DNA from: Paenibacillus sp. NAIST15-1
Lineage (GTDB): Bacteria > Bacillota > Bacilli > Paenibacillales > Paenibacillaceae
Direction: 5' to 3'
DNA length: 64,000 nucleotides
Assembly: GCF_001894745.1 (NCBI RefSeq)
Contig: NZ_BBYF01000001.1
Span: forward strand, 248,001-312,000
Under the pieces are notes generated by a model. The model saw only the letters and a list, made by a program, of their open reading frames with translations, did not search any database and had not been told where the DNA came from. This document shows, piece after piece, positions 53,295 to 63,899 of the stretch (its first letter is position 1; each line of letters starts with the position of its first letter). The translations under genes were made by a program, and so were the position numbers.

Positions 53295-53897
53295 CTATGC
53301 CGTCTGTGCTGACTCCAGCGTTCTGCGGCATAAGAAGCGAACGTGAGCTAGCGCCGCCGGCTTCACCTCATCAAAGGTGACTTGATCTTGAATGTAAAAG
53401 GAGATGAATCCATGCATGGCAAGAAAAATGCTTCGTGGGATATTATGTCGTTCCTGCTCGGTATGAATGCTGCTCACGAGCGTCTGTCTCACAATCGTCG
53501 AGAACAATTCCAAGCAACGACCTTGTTCTGAGCGGGCATACGCGAGCAATTCTTCATCCCGCGTCATAAACATAATTTCATAGTGGTGCGGCTGCTCGAG
53601 ACCGAAGCGGATGAATTCTAGCATCACCTGCTCCATCTTGGACAACCCATCGGAAGGAGCCTGAACCATAACACGTTCGAACAGCCGTCCCAAACGCTTG
53701 AAATCTTCCTGTACGAGCGCGTAGAACAGTTCCGCTTTGTCTTTGAAATGATAATAAAGCGATCCGTGGCTATACCCTAATTGTTGGCCGATACTTCGCA
53801 TGGAGATAGCGCGGTATCCTTTCGTGACAAACAAGTGGCGCGCCACTTCCAAGATTCGCTCTCGCGATAGCTCTTGATCCACTGCTTTTCTTGGCAT
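53295..53897 (-). CDS. TetR family transcriptional regulator
   Basis: 200 aa from the ATG after AAGGAGA; the longer frame overlaps yigZ. N-terminal TetR DNA-binding domain (RERILEVARHLFVTKGYRAISMRSIGQQLGYSHGSLYYHFKDKAELFYAL), then a helical ligand domain (MEQVMLEFIRFGLEQPHHYEIMFM). It follows yigZ by 14 nt. Targets unknown; a link to the window's efflux genes is only speculative. Confidence 0.92.
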   Translation of the reverse strand: MPRKAVDQELSRERILEVARHLFVTKGYRAISMRSIGQQLGYSHGSLYYHFKDKAELFYALVQEDFKRLGRLFERVMVQAPSDGLSKMEQVMLEFIRFGLEQPHHYEIMFMTRDEELLAYARSEQGRCLELFSTIVRQTLVSSIHTEQERHNIPRSIFLAMHGFISFYIQDQVTFDEVKPAALAHVRFLCRRTLESAQTA

Positions 53898-53911
53898 AGA
53901 GGTTGTTCTCC

Positions 53912-54544
53912 TTATTCCCCTTCGATATAGTAAATAGAATCTCCCTTCCGAATAACGGCTTGACCTTGCGTCAAATCCGTAATCCACGCCATAAACCGCT
54001 CTGTTTCCGACACAACGGGCAAACACGTCAATGTCACTCTGTCGGTAAATTGCGTTTCTCCCATCCTCGTCTCTCTATTTCGCAATTCATTCTCAAGCTT
54101 GCCAAGCCAAGTATAATCGATTTCTACAAAAACCTCTTGATGCAGCACCTTCACAATCGCATCTGCCGCTTCAATCGCTGCAACAGCTCCATCTGTATAG
54201 GCCCGAATCAAGCCGCCTGCCCCAAGCAGAATACCCCCGAAATAGCGTGTAACGACAATGGCGGTATTTTTCAGACCTTGATTCTTCATCACTTCCAGAA
54301 TGGGTTTGCCTGCCGTGCCGCTTGGCTCTCCGTCGTCGGATGCCTTCTGAATCTCATCCCGCTCGCCAATGACGTAGGCGGAACAATTGTGTGTGGCGTT
54401 CCAGTGCTGTTTCTTGATTTCTTCTATAAAAGCAATCGCTTCTTCCTCGTTGGCAACTGGCTTGCCATAACCGATAAAGCGCGACTTCTTGATGACGATC
54501 TCCTTGCTGCCAAATTGGCGCAACGTCTTATATTGTTCTAGCAT
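53912..54544 (-). CDS. YigZ/IMPACT family protein
   Basis: 210 aa with GGAAGGTGA site. UPF0029 N-terminal domain (SRFIGYGKPVANEEEAIAFIEEIKKQHWNATHNCSAYVIG, DDGEPSGTAGKPILEVMKNQGLKNTAIVVTRYFGGILLGAGGLIRAYTDGA) and a C-terminal DUF1949 domain. Conserved protein of uncertain role, IMPACT relatives act in translation control. Confidence 0.93.
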   Translation of the reverse strand: MLEQYKTLRQFGSKEIVIKKSRFIGYGKPVANEEEAIAFIEEIKKQHWNATHNCSAYVIGERDEIQKASDDGEPSGTAGKPILEVMKNQGLKNTAIVVTRYFGGILLGAGGLIRAYTDGAVAAIEAADAIVKVLHQEVFVEIDYTWLGKLENELRNRETRMGETQFTDRVTLTCLPVVSETERFMAWITDLTQGQAVIRKGDSIYYIEGE

Positions 54545-54570
54545 GAAGATTCACCTTCCGAGATTGCCAA

Positions 54571-54602
54571 GAAAGCAGCCCCCCATGTTGGAGAACTGCT
54601 TT
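54571..54602 (-). terminator. Hairpin after pgi
   Basis: GAAAGCAGTTCTCC/GGGGGGCTGCTTTC pair over 14 positions with several G-U; short loop AACAT. The tail TTGGCAATC is only weakly T-rich. Confidence 0.6.
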
Positions 54603-54645
54603 CACGGCTTGTTGCCTATCTAAGCTGTTAACTCTTGCCGCCCGC

Positions 54646-56001
54646 TTATTCGGACAATCTTGCTTCCAATTCCGCTTTTTGGACTTCGAATCCTGGTTTG
54701 CCGAGCAAGGCGAACATATTTTTCTTGTATGCTTCCACACCAGGCTGATCGAACGGATTCACTCCGAGCAGATAGCCGCTGATGCCGCATGCTTTTTCAA
54801 AGAAGTATACCAAATATCCGAACGAATATGGCGTCATGTCTGGAATCGTCACTACCAAGTTCGGTACATTACCGTCTGTATGTGCCAGCAAAGTGCCTTG
54901 GAATGCCTTCTTATTCACGAAGTCGACTGTCTTGCCTGCGAGGAAATTCAAGCCGTCCAAATCATCAGCATCTTCTTCAATCGTGATGTGATGCTTCACT
55001 TCTTCTACTTGAATAACCGTCTCGAACAGGTTGCGAGTTCCTTCTTGAATGAACTGCCCCATCGAGTGAAGGTCAGTCGAGAAGTCAACGGAGGATGGAT
55101 AGATCCCTTTGTTGTCTTTCCCTTCGCTCTCGCCGAACAACTGCTTCCACCATTCCGACACATAGTGAAGGGATGGCTCGTAGTTCACGAGAATTTCTGT
55201 TGTCTTGCCCTTGCGATACAGCGCATTGCGTGCTGCTGCGTATTGATAGCTGAGGTTCTCTTCGACGTTCGGATTGCTGAACTCTTCCGAAGCATCACGA
55301 GCACCCTGCATCATCTCGTCAATATCAATGCCAGCGACTGCGATTGGCAATAGACCAACCGGCGTCAATACGGAGTAGCGGCCGCCTACATCATCTGGAA
55401 TGATGAATGTCTCGTAGCCTTCTGCCGTTGCCAGCGTCTTCAGTGCGCCCTTCTCACGATCCGTAGTAGCGAAGATACGATTCTTCGCTTCTTCCTTGCC
55501 GTACTTCTTCTCGAGCAGGTCTTTGAAGATACGGAATGCGATTGCTGGCTCCGTTGTTGTACCCGACTTGGAGATAACATTGATTGAGAAGTCCTTGCCT
55601 TCAATCAATTGCATTAGATGCGTCATATAAGTCGAGCTGATGTTGTTGCCTGCGAAGTAAATCTCGGGCGTGTTGCGCTTGTCCTTCGGAAGCATGTTGT
55701 AGAAGGAATGGCTCAACATTTCAATCGCTGCACGAGCGCCCAAATAGGAGCCGCCAATCCCGATAACAATAAGCACTTCAGAATTCGATTGAATGCGCTT
55801 AGCTGCTGCTTGAATGCGCGCAAATTCTTCTTTATCGTAAGCGGAAGGTAGATCAATCCAGCCTAGGTAATCGGAACCTGCTCCTGACTTATTATGTAAT
55901 TGCTCATGCGCTAAGCGAATGGGCTCTTTAAAATAATCAATTTCATGCTGACTTACGAACGTCAACGCCTTGCTGTAATCAAAGTGCACTTTTTTTGCCA
56001 T
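54646..56001 (-). CDS. pgi: Glucose-6-phosphate isomerase
   Basis: 451 aa from the ATG after GAGGAGGGTG, the standard length of Bacillales Pgi; the longer frame has no site. Motifs: [59 protein letters not shown], and [22 protein letters not shown]. Central glycolysis, cytoplasmic. Confidence 0.97.
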   Translation of the reverse strand: MAKKVHFDYSKALTFVSQHEIDYFKEPIRLAHEQLHNKSGAGSDYLGWIDLPSAYDKEEFARIQAAAKRIQSNSEVLIVIGIGGSYLGARAAIEMLSHSFYNMLPKDKRNTPEIYFAGNNISSTYMTHLMQLIEGKDFSINVISKSGTTTEPAIAFRIFKDLLEKKYGKEEAKNRIFATTDREKGALKTLATAEGYETFIIPDDVGGRYSVLTPVGLLPIAVAGIDIDEMMQGARDASEEFSNPNVEENLSYQYAAARNALYRKGKTTEILVNYEPSLHYVSEWWKQLFGESEGKDNKGIYPSSVDFSTDLHSMGQFIQEGTRNLFETVIQVEEVKHHITIEEDADDLDGLNFLAGKTVDFVNKKAFQGTLLAHTDGNVPNLVVTIPDMTPYSFGYLVYFFEKACGISGYLLGVNPFDQPGVEAYKKNMFALLGKPGFEVQKAELEARLSE

Positions 56002-56291
56002 CGTACACCCTCCTCGAGTATTGGTTGACTTTGCCACTTTAACCCACGAAAATCAATATAGTCATAGGATACTGGATTTTGGACGGAAACACAAGGGAAC
56101 GCGTTTCATTGAACCGGATTCCACGATAAAATAAATTTATAACATTGCATAAATTTGCATATGAATACGCTCTCACCATCTTTCTCTGCTGCTTTGTTTG
56201 CTTGATTCCTTGTCTCCGCCACTGACAAATATGGTACACTAACATCATCGAAATCATGCGAATCATTCACAGTGCGAGAGGATGAGAGACA

Positions 56292-57191
56292 ATGAAGGCA
56301 GCAGTACTTGGATTAGGCACGATGGGCGCGCCAATGGCAGCCAATCTGCTTAGCAAAGGATTCGAAGTAGCCGTATACAATCGTTCCACAGATAAAACCG
56401 TTCCATTAGTTGAGCAAGGTGCGACTGCCGTACATCTACCGCGTGAGGCCGCAGCACAATCCGATGTCGTAATTACCATGGTTAGTGATGATTCCTCCAT
56501 AGAAGCGATCTATTACGGAGAAGACGGGGTGCTCGCAGGCGTTCGCTCTGGTCATATCGTAATTGACTGCAGCACCATATCTCCTTCTCTGGTTCAACAG
56601 CTCGCAGCAGCTTGCGCCGAGCGGGGAGCCCAGTTCCTTGATGCTCCTGTAACGGGCAGCAAGCCTGCAGCCGTCGATGGAACACTTGTCTTTATGGTCG
56701 GCGGTGAAGAAACCGCCCTGCAACAAGCTATGCCCGTGTTGGAAGCAATGGGACGAATGATCGTTCATATGGGTCCTAATGGCAGCGGCTCCATCACGAA
56801 GCTGGCCCACAACACAATTGTCGGCATTAACAATGCCGCTCTGGCAGAAGGGTTTGCAATGGTATCCAAGGCAGGCGTAAATCCCGAGGCATTCCTTCAG
56901 GTTGTGCGCAACGGCAGTGCAGGCAGTAAGGCAGCTGAACTGAAAGGTGAGAAGATTATTGCAGGCAACTTCGACAATCAATTCTCCCTGCAGTTAATGT
57001 TGAAGGACTTGAAGCTCGCTTCCGTGCTGACTGACACGATGCAGTCTCCGACACCTATGCTGGAGGTTGCCAAGAGTTTGTTCCAAATGGGCCAAACGGC
57101 AGGCTTTGGGGAAGAGGATTTATGTTCACTTGTGAAAATCTACGAGCAATGGATTGGTCACCCGATCGGACAAAGCAAGAACAACGAGTAG
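56292..57191 (+). CDS. NAD(P)-dependent beta-hydroxyacid dehydrogenase
   Basis: 299 aa of the 3-hydroxyisobutyrate dehydrogenase/GlxR family. Rossmann motif VLGLGTMGAPMAANLL, the substrate motif DAPVTGSKPAAVDGTL, and the catalytic lysine in NGSGSITKLAHNTI. The exact substrate (hydroxyisobutyrate, tartronate semialdehyde or succinic semialdehyde) cannot be decided. An extended -10 (TGGTACACT) is about 50 bp upstream. Monocistronic. Confidence 0.92.
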   Translation: MKAAVLGLGTMGAPMAANLLSKGFEVAVYNRSTDKTVPLVEQGATAVHLPREAAAQSDVVITMVSDDSSIEAIYYGEDGVLAGVRSGHIVIDCSTISPSLVQQLAAACAERGAQFLDAPVTGSKPAAVDGTLVFMVGGEETALQQAMPVLEAMGRMIVHMGPNGSGSITKLAHNTIVGINNAALAEGFAMVSKAGVNPEAFLQVVRNGSAGSKAAELKGEKIIAGNFDNQFSLQLMLKDLKLASVLTDTMQSPTPMLEVAKSLFQMGQTAGFGEEDLCSLVKIYEQWIGHPIGQSKNNE

Positions 57192-57226
57192 GATAAGCCT
57201 AATTCTAAGATGATTTATATACCAAG

Positions 57227-57255
57227 GGAGTGCACGGAATACACCGGCACTCCCT
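57227..57255 (+). terminator. Terminator after the dehydrogenase gene
   Basis: GGGAGTGC/GCACTCCC 8-bp perfect stem, 13-nt loop, then TATTC. Confidence 0.6.
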
Positions 57256-57414
57256 ATTCAACATAAATGATGCAGCCCCATAAAATAATCATCAGAAATG
57301 AACTCTCATCTTCACTTCTGCATTTTCATACTTGAGACGTGTCTCTGCTCTGCGAAACCCAACAGTCACTCTTATGACAAGTCTCTTCTCTACAAACCTA
57401 CACCTTTCTTCCCT

Positions 57415-58368
57415 CTACGAAGCTGTATATGAGCTGTCCGAAGGATTCTGAGCTTGGGAAGCTTGCTTGGACACTTTGGTATTCCTTACGATTCGAGAGA
57501 GCGAAAATACAGCTAATGCAATCCATATCAGGGCGAATGCAAGAAACTGTGGAGTCGTAAATTCTTCCCCGAACACAAACAAGCCAAGCAGCAACATGAT
57601 CGTAGGTGCAATATATTGCAGGAAGCCTACAAGGGTAAATGATATTCGCTTCGCACCTGTAGCGAATAATAGCAGTGGAATTGCCGTTACAATTCCCGCT
57701 CCCATTAGCAGCATGATAATAGACGCTTCTTTATCCCACAGCGGGATCCCATTAGGATTGAAGAAGAAAAGAAATACAAGCGCAAACGGCGTCATGATCA
57801 AAGTTTCCACCGTTAACCCTGTCCATGGGCCTACAGATACCTTCTTCTTAATGAGTCCATAACAACTGAATGTTGTCGCGAGCGTCAACGCTGCCCAAGG
57901 AAAGCTGCCGTAATATACGGTCAGGCATATAACCCCTGCTGCTGCGATGCCAACTGCTGACCACTCCGTCTTCGTCAACCGCTCCTTCAGGAAAAATGTC
58001 GCGAGAAAGACATTAAGCAAAGGGTTGATATAATATCCAAGGCTTGCTTCCACTACATGCGCACTTTCCACAGCAAAAATATAAACGAGCCAGTTGATGC
58101 TAATTACAACGGAAGCCACAATGATACTTATAGCTTGTTTCTTATGGGTGAGCAGCTGCTTGATTTCTGCCATAGTGGACTTCCACTTCCCCAGCAATGC
58201 CAACAGGACAATCATGAATACTAATGACCAAATAATCCGATGAGCCAATACCTCTGCTGCTGGCACAGAGCCGAGCAGCTTCCAATAGATCGGAAGGAAG
58301 CCCCAAATAATATAGGACAACCCGGCGGCTGCGATACCGGTCGCATAATGATTTTGCTTCTGTTTCAC
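57415..58368 (-). CDS. rarD: EamA family transporter RarD
   Basis: 317 aa, ten membrane helices. RarD features: GIAAAGLSYIIWGFLPIYWKLLGSVPAAEVLAHRIIWSLVF, NWLVYIFAVESAHVVEASLGYYINPLLNVFLATFFLKERLT, and LVGFLQYIAPTIMLLLGLFVFGEEFT. RarD proteins are named after chloramphenicol-sensitivity effects in other bacteria; the transported substrate is unknown. Confidence 0.92.
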   Translation of the reverse strand: MKQKQNHYATGIAAAGLSYIIWGFLPIYWKLLGSVPAAEVLAHRIIWSLVFMIVLLALLGKWKSTMAEIKQLLTHKKQAISIIVASVVISINWLVYIFAVESAHVVEASLGYYINPLLNVFLATFFLKERLTKTEWSAVGIAAAGVICLTVYYGSFPWAALTLATTFSCYGLIKKKVSVGPWTGLTVETLIMTPFALVFLFFFNPNGIPLWDKEASIIMLLMGAGIVTAIPLLLFATGAKRISFTLVGFLQYIAPTIMLLLGLFVFGEEFTTPQFLAFALIWIALAVFSLSRIVRNTKVSKQASQAQNPSDSSYTAS

Positions 58369-58475
58369 TCGTTTACTCCTCGCCCTATCCTTAATGATTT
58401 AATATATAAATTTTATTATATCAGGTCAGACCCAATATTAGGATGATATTTACAGATAAAATAGACCACAACGCG

Positions 58476-58534
58476 AACAAGGCCGCTACAACAGGGGACT
58501 TCCATCTCTGGTACCCGTTAAGCGGCCTTGTTCA
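58476..58534. repeat. 13-bp inverted repeat between rarD and tkt
   Basis: GAACAAGGCCGCT (58476-58488) and its perfect complement (58522-58534), 33-nt loop with additional internal pairing. It lies downstream of tkt and upstream of rarD, both minus strand. It may be the tkt terminator, though no U-run follows. Confidence 0.55.
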
Positions 58535-58649
58535 TTGCCGAGCCCCCTCGCCTAAATCGGCTAGAGAACGCACTTATTCTTATTTGCACCTAAATAGGAG
58601 TGAATCGAATCTTCCCCTATCCAGTGATTTGCTTCATTCGTTTCGTGTA

Positions 58650-60668
58650 TTACAGCAATGCCTTTACACGACTCACTACGTTTTCAACAGTGAAGCCGTA
58701 CTCGCTGATAACGCGGTCTCCAGGAGCGGAAGCGCCAAATGTGGAGATACCAATGATGTCGCCTTGGTCTCCTACATAACGTTCCCAACCAAATGGTGAA
58801 GCCATTTCGATTGCAAGACGAGCCTTCACATCTGGAAGCAATACGGAGTCTTTATACTCCTTCGATTGCTTCTCGAACAGATCCCAGCTTGGCATGCTGA
58901 CAACACGTACTTGAATGCCCTCTTCAGCCAATGCTTCTTGAGCGCGAATCGCCAATTGAACTTCAGAGCCTGTCGCAATGATTTGCGCTTGAGGCTTGCC
59001 GTCTTTCGCATCGGACACAACATAAGCTCCGCGTGCAACACCTTCGCGGGAAGCAGCTACGCCGCCTTCCAAGATAGGTAGGTTCTGACGAGTAAGCACA
59101 AGCACGACTGGGTTAGATTGGTTCTGTAATGTGTATGCCCATGCAGCGGATGTCTCATTCGCATCTGCTGGACGGATTACTGTTACGTTCGGGATGATTC
59201 GTACAGACGCAAGCTGTTCGATAGGCTCATGAGTAGGGCCGTCTTCCCCAACTGCAATACTGTCATGCGTCAATACATATGTGACTGGCAATCCCATCAA
59301 TGCAGACAAACGAACAGCAGGACGCAGGTAATCCGTAAATACGAAGAACGTACCACCGAACACCTTCACACCACTATGCAATGCCATACCGTTCATTGCC
59401 GCCGCCATTGCAAATTCACGCACACCGAAGTAAATGTTGCGGCCGTCGTATTGACCCGGACGGAACGCAGTCAGATCATTCAGGTGTGTCATTGTGGAGC
59501 TTTCCAAGTCAGCAGAACCGCCTGTCAAGTTCGGAACGTTCTTCGCAAGACCGTTCAAGGCATTTCCAGATGCGACGCGGGTGGACAATGCTTTGTCTCC
59601 TGCCGCATATGCCGGAAGATCCTTATCCCATCCCTCAGGAAGCTGTCCGCTAATTGCAGTTTCGAATTGCTTCGCAAGCTCAGGGTAAGCAGCTTGATAA
59701 GCTTGGAACATCTTATTCCACTCTTCGTTCGCCTGAATGCCCTTCTGCTTCACATTTGTATCGAAGTGGTTGTATACCTCTTCAGGCACGAAGAAGTCCT
59801 CGTGTCCCCATTGATAGAATTCCTTCGTCAGCTTCGCTTCATCAGCGCCGAGTGGAGAACCGTGTGTACCTCCATGTCCGCCCTTGCCTTGCTTGTTCGG
59901 GCTTCCGTATCCGATTACGGTCTTCACTTCGATCAATGTTGGCTTGCTGGAATCCTGCTTCGACTTCTCAACCGCTTGCGCAATTGCAGCAAGATCGTTG
60001 CCGTCTTCAACAAGCAGCGTGTTCCAGCCATAAGCCTCGTAGCGCTGACGCACGTTCTCGCTGAAGGACAGACCGGATTCGCCATCCAACGTAATATCGT
60101 TCGAATCGTATAATACGACTAATTTACCTAATTTCAAGTGACCTGCAAGCGATGCTGCTTCACTAGCAACACCTTCCATCATATCTCCATCACCACAAAT
60201 AACAAACGTATGATGATCGACAACGGAATAGCCGTCACGATTATATGTTGCACCCAGTTGTGCTTCTGCCATAGCCATACCTACAGCCATTGCAATCCCT
60301 TGTCCGAGTGGACCTGTCGTTGCATCTACACCAGCCGTATGTCCGAACTCCGGATGACCTGGAGTTTTGCTTCCCCATTGGCGGAAATTCTTGATTTCTT
60401 CCATAGGAAGGTCATATCCGCTGAGGTGAAGAAGGCTGTACAGCAGCATGGAACCATGTCCAGCGGAAAGAACGAAACGGTCGCGGTTAATCCATGTTGG
60501 ATTGGTCGGATTGTGCGTCATCGCCTTCGCAAACAGATGGTATCCCATTGGAGCAGCACCCATTGGCATGCCCGGGTGACCGGATTTCGCTTTTTCAATC
60601 GCATCAATGGCAAGTGTTCGAATCGCTGCCACCGATAGCGCGTCAATATTCATTTGGTTTGCAGTCAT
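58650..60668 (-). CDS. tkt: Transketolase
   Basis: 672 aa with AAGGAGGAAATC site. TPP-binding motif [52 protein letters not shown], and the pyrimidine-domain [28 protein letters not shown] and [24 protein letters not shown]. Pentose phosphate pathway, cytoplasmic. Full length. Confidence 0.97.
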   Translation of the reverse strand: MTANQMNIDALSVAAIRTLAIDAIEKAKSGHPGMPMGAAPMGYHLFAKAMTHNPTNPTWINRDRFVLSAGHGSMLLYSLLHLSGYDLPMEEIKNFRQWGSKTPGHPEFGHTAGVDATTGPLGQGIAMAVGMAMAEAQLGATYNRDGYSVVDHHTFVICGDGDMMEGVASEAASLAGHLKLGKLVVLYDSNDITLDGESGLSFSENVRQRYEAYGWNTLLVEDGNDLAAIAQAVEKSKQDSSKPTLIEVKTVIGYGSPNKQGKGGHGGTHGSPLGADEAKLTKEFYQWGHEDFFVPEEVYNHFDTNVKQKGIQANEEWNKMFQAYQAAYPELAKQFETAISGQLPEGWDKDLPAYAAGDKALSTRVASGNALNGLAKNVPNLTGGSADLESSTMTHLNDLTAFRPGQYDGRNIYFGVREFAMAAAMNGMALHSGVKVFGGTFFVFTDYLRPAVRLSALMGLPVTYVLTHDSIAVGEDGPTHEPIEQLASVRIIPNVTVIRPADANETSAAWAYTLQNQSNPVVLVLTRQNLPILEGGVAASREGVARGAYVVSDAKDGKPQAQIIATGSEVQLAIRAQEALAEEGIQVRVVSMPSWDLFEKQSKEYKDSVLLPDVKARLAIEMASPFGWERYVGDQGDIIGISTFGASAPGDRVISEYGFTVENVVSRVKALL

Positions 60669-60972
60669 TGCTGATTTCCTCCTTGTCCCTACTCATCACA
60701 AGCTGAAAGCTATACAGAACAAATGAAATTGCGTAACTACCAAGCTTGTACGCTGTGCTCTATTTTGCATTCATTGTACCATTACTAGCCCATTCGATGC
60801 TACTTTAACGTGTGAAAAGCTATGGATATCAAGATCTAGTATAACCGAACTTCATGCTCAACTTAACAGTGGGATTATATAGTGGTGTTCAATCCCTAAC
60901 CAGAGCAATTAAATAAAGCTGTTCCAGCCGCAGATTCAACTGCAAGCCGGAGACAGCCAGTATACCATCATT
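60669..60972. other. Intergenic region between tkt and purU
   Basis: No gene seen. At about 60915-60960 an imperfect hairpin (GCTGT...ACAGC with inner GCAG/CTGC) followed by TTTATTTAATT on the minus strand probably terminates purU. The tkt promoter should be near its left end (possible TATAGC -10 near 60710). Confidence 0.45.
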
Positions 60973-61878
60973 TTAATTAAACACAACCGTTTTGTTCTGA
61001 TAAACGAGGATTCGATCCTCAATATGCCAATGCACAGCACGAGCAAGGACGACACGCTCAATCGTTCTGCCGATACGCTTCAGTTCATCCACATCCGCAC
61101 GATGCGTTACGCGCTGAACGTCTTGTTCGATGATCGGCCCGCCATCAAGCTCCTCCGTTACATAATGGCCTGTTGCTCCAATCAGCTTCACGCCGCGGGT
61201 GTAAGCCTGTTGATACGGCTTGCCGCCAACAAATGCCGGTAGGAACGAATGATGAATATTAATAATTCGATTCGGATATTTCTCAATAAACTTCGGCGAA
61301 ATAATTTGCATATAGCGCGCTAATACGATCAGGTCAGCCTTGCCTTCAACTGCTTCAAGCTGTTGGCGTTCAGCCTCTGGCTTGTTGCCTGATGTTACTG
61401 GAATATGAACATACGGAATTCCGAAGGACTCTACATATTCACGCATATCCGGGTGATTGCTCACCACCATCGCGATTTCAGCATCGAGATCGCCTGCTTG
61501 CCATTGCCACAGCAACTCTACTAGACAATGATCCTCTTTCGAGACAAAGATTGCAATTCGCTTTTTCTTGCTCACGCAAGCAATTCTCCACTGCATCTTG
61601 AATTCCGAGCCAATAGACTCGAATTCAGCCTGCAATTGAGGCAGCTTATCATCAAGCTGCTCCATATCGAATTCAATGCGCATGAAGAACATGCCGCCCT
61701 CTGGATCCATTGTATATTGATCGGACTGGACAATATTCGCTCCATGTTCATATAGAAATTTAGATACAGCAGAGACGATACCAGCTCGGTCCGGGCAAGA
61801 AATTAACATCCGTGCGCGATTGCGGGCTTGTTCCCCAGCCTGCTGAAGGGCATGAACCATCGTGTGTTGGTGCGTCAT
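60973..61878 (-). CDS. purU: Formyltetrahydrofolate deformylase
   Basis: 301 aa from the ATG after GGAGGAGAAAC; the frame is open 39 nt further. N-terminal ACT domain (ARMLISCPDRAGIVSAVSKFLYEHGANIVQSDQYTMDPEGG) and a formyltransferase domain with the catalytic IINIHHSFLPAF histidine and ATGHYVTEELDGGPIIEQD aspartate. Hydrolyses 10-formyl-THF to formate and THF. Confidence 0.95.
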   Translation of the reverse strand: MTHQHTMVHALQQAGEQARNRARMLISCPDRAGIVSAVSKFLYEHGANIVQSDQYTMDPEGGMFFMRIEFDMEQLDDKLPQLQAEFESIGSEFKMQWRIACVSKKKRIAIFVSKEDHCLVELLWQWQAGDLDAEIAMVVSNHPDMREYVESFGIPYVHIPVTSGNKPEAERQQLEAVEGKADLIVLARYMQIISPKFIEKYPNRIINIHHSFLPAFVGGKPYQQAYTRGVKLIGATGHYVTEELDGGPIIEQDVQRVTHRADVDELKRIGRTIERVVLARAVHWHIEDRILVYQNKTVVFN

Positions 61879-62069
61879 CTTTGTTTCTCCTCCATGAATT
61901 AGCGTTGCTTTCTGCAAATCTTACATAGATTCCCCATCATGATTTTTCTACTGCATCCCATGCTATCTTCATGCTTCACTCGTTCCTAAATTCCCCGTAC
62001 AACCTACTTGTATCCTTCGGGATGCTCTGCTTCTGCTGCGACTTAATCACACACACAAGCTATAGCAGC

Positions 62070-63191
62070 TTATTTCCAGGCAGCTTGTCCAGCCAAGCAA
62101 ACAGTCAGACGCTGATTAATTTCTTCCTCATTCAATTCAGGGAACAGGTTGGCTTCAGCAACCATATCATAGAGACGTTCCATCGGCTCGCGCGGATCTG
62201 CCTTTCTTGCTTTTGCATCCTTCTTGATAACATCCCATGTCGTCAATACGTAATCACGAGGGGATACATCCTGCTCTTTGAAGAAATGCTCAAGGCGCTC
62301 CACATCAGGGATAAAGCTTGCACCGAAACGCTTGTCTACATCACCGCGTAGAAGGGCGATTTCCGCTTCATACATCGGACGCTGCTTCTTCGCGTCCTTC
62401 CCGATCCACGGTGTCTCCAGAATAAATGGACGGCCAGCAAGCCCTTCATGATGCACGAGGCGTTGAATCGCTTCAAAGCCAAGCATTCCTGCACCGATTG
62501 GTGCGTGGCGGTCTTTACCGGCTCCAAGTGGATTTTTGCTATCATTAATATGAACAACGGCGATTCGATTCAGTCCCACAGTACGATCGAATTGCTCCAA
62601 TACGCCATCAAGATCATTGACGATATCATAACCAGCATCATGAATATGGCATGTGTCCATACATACTGTTAGGCGATGGTTGTCCTCAACCTTCTCAATA
62701 ATCGAGGCAATTTCCTCGAAGCTCCGGCCAACCTCTGTTCCTTTGCCAGCCATCGTTTCCAGTGCGATATTGACGTCCGTATCTTTCGTATTGCTCAGTA
62801 CCTCATTCAAGCCCTCAGCGATCCGGTTGACCCCGAACTCAGCATCTTTGTCGGTATAAGCACCTGGATGAAGAACGATATTTTTCACACCGATGCAGTC
62901 TGTGCGGCGAATTTCTTCTTGGAGGAAATTAACGGCCAGCTCAAACGTATCCGGCTTGTACGATCCAAGGTTAATAATGTACGGCGCATGCACCACAATT
63001 TCACCGATGCCGTGCTTCTCCATCAATTCCTTGCCCTCTTCAATATATAGCGATTCAATCGGCTTACGACGCGTATTCTGCGGCGCCCCAGTATATATCA
63101 TGAATGAGCTTGACCCGTAAGACAAAGCTTCCTTTGTAGCAGTCAACAGCCCTTTATCGGAAAACGAAACGTGTGATCCAATTTTCAACAT
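62070..63191 (-). CDS. nfo: Deoxyribonuclease IV (AP endonuclease) with C-terminal extension
   Basis: 373 aa with AAAGGAGC site. AP-endonuclease family 2: [89 protein letters not shown] and FILETPW, giving the three-zinc ligands. The catalytic barrel ends near residue 290; about 75 more residues ([13 protein letters not shown] to CLAGQAAWK) follow, absent from the usual 280-300-aa enzymes. Function of the extension is unknown. Base-excision repair. Confidence 0.93.
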   Translation of the reverse strand: MLKIGSHVSFSDKGLLTATKEALSYGSSSFMIYTGAPQNTRRKPIESLYIEEGKELMEKHGIGEIVVHAPYIINLGSYKPDTFELAVNFLQEEIRRTDCIGVKNIVLHPGAYTDKDAEFGVNRIAEGLNEVLSNTKDTDVNIALETMAGKGTEVGRSFEEIASIIEKVEDNHRLTVCMDTCHIHDAGYDIVNDLDGVLEQFDRTVGLNRIAVVHINDSKNPLGAGKDRHAPIGAGMLGFEAIQRLVHHEGLAGRPFILETPWIGKDAKKQRPMYEAEIALLRGDVDKRFGASFIPDVERLEHFFKEQDVSPRDYVLTTWDVIKKDAKARKADPREPMERLYDMVAEANLFPELNEEEINQRLTVCLAGQAAWK

Positions 63192-63317
63192 GTAATTGCT
63201 CCTTTCAAAATCATTTCCCCTTATTCTACAAGGATTATCGAAATAATGCTAGGAATGGGGTATAATTCGATGTAAGCATCTTAGTAAAAAGTACCAAAAC
63301 ACATGAGGTGAGAAATT

Positions 63318-63788
63318 ATGCTTAGCTCGTCCACCCTGTTTCCAATGGCTGTCGATGGCCCAGGCCGTTGGTTTATGAATTCCATCGCATTTTGGACATT
63401 CGTCCTCTTAGGCTTCATGGCGATTGGCGGCTACTTCATGTTCCGCAAGTTTATGAAAGTGCTTCCGATGAATGACGGGAAATCGAAGCTCGATTGGCAA
63501 AATTACTGGGTAGAGCAGAGCCGAAACCTATGGACTGACGACTCCAAAGCATTTCTGGAGAAGCTTGTTGAGCCAGTTCCATCCGCCTTCCGTGATATTG
63601 CACGTCATTCGATCGCAGCCAAGATCGGGCAGGTAGCCTGTGAGAGCGGTGCGACGGAAGTAACGCAGGATCATTGCATTCAAGGCTACATCATGGCCAC
63701 ACCCAAGCGAGACTATCGAAGCCTCGTTAAATTTCTCGACAATAATGGAATCGATTATACGCCATATAAGCATTTGCTTAACAAATGA
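63318..63788 (+). CDS. DUF2621 (YneK-like) membrane-anchored protein
   Basis: 156 aa with AGGTGAG site. One membrane helix (AFWTFVLLGFMAIGGYFMF) then a cytoplasmic domain with DWQNYWVEQSRNLWTDDSKAFLEKLVEPVPSAFRDIARHSIAAKIGQVACESGATEVTQDHCIQGYIMATPKRDYRSL. Matches the Bacillus YneK family (DUF2621). Function unknown. Confidence 0.9.
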   Translation: MLSSSTLFPMAVDGPGRWFMNSIAFWTFVLLGFMAIGGYFMFRKFMKVLPMNDGKSKLDWQNYWVEQSRNLWTDDSKAFLEKLVEPVPSAFRDIARHSIAAKIGQVACESGATEVTQDHCIQGYIMATPKRDYRSLVKFLDNNGIDYTPYKHLLNK

Positions 63789-63899
63789 TCCAAGCCCTTC
63801 CCATGCAGTAGAAATGAATGCGCCTACACAAAAAACATAATCGAGTACAATCACATCTTAGTTCTATCCATTCCATTATCGTGTTAGGAGGGATAAGAC

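Noticed and set aside
53903..54541. 212-aa plus-strand frame opposite yigZ
   Set aside because: Exactly mirrors the real gene and has no start signal.
59229..60113. 294-aa plus-strand open frame inside tkt
   Set aside because: Antisense to a complete transketolase, no ribosome binding site and no family resemblance; Cys/Arg-rich composition is typical of an antisense shadow.
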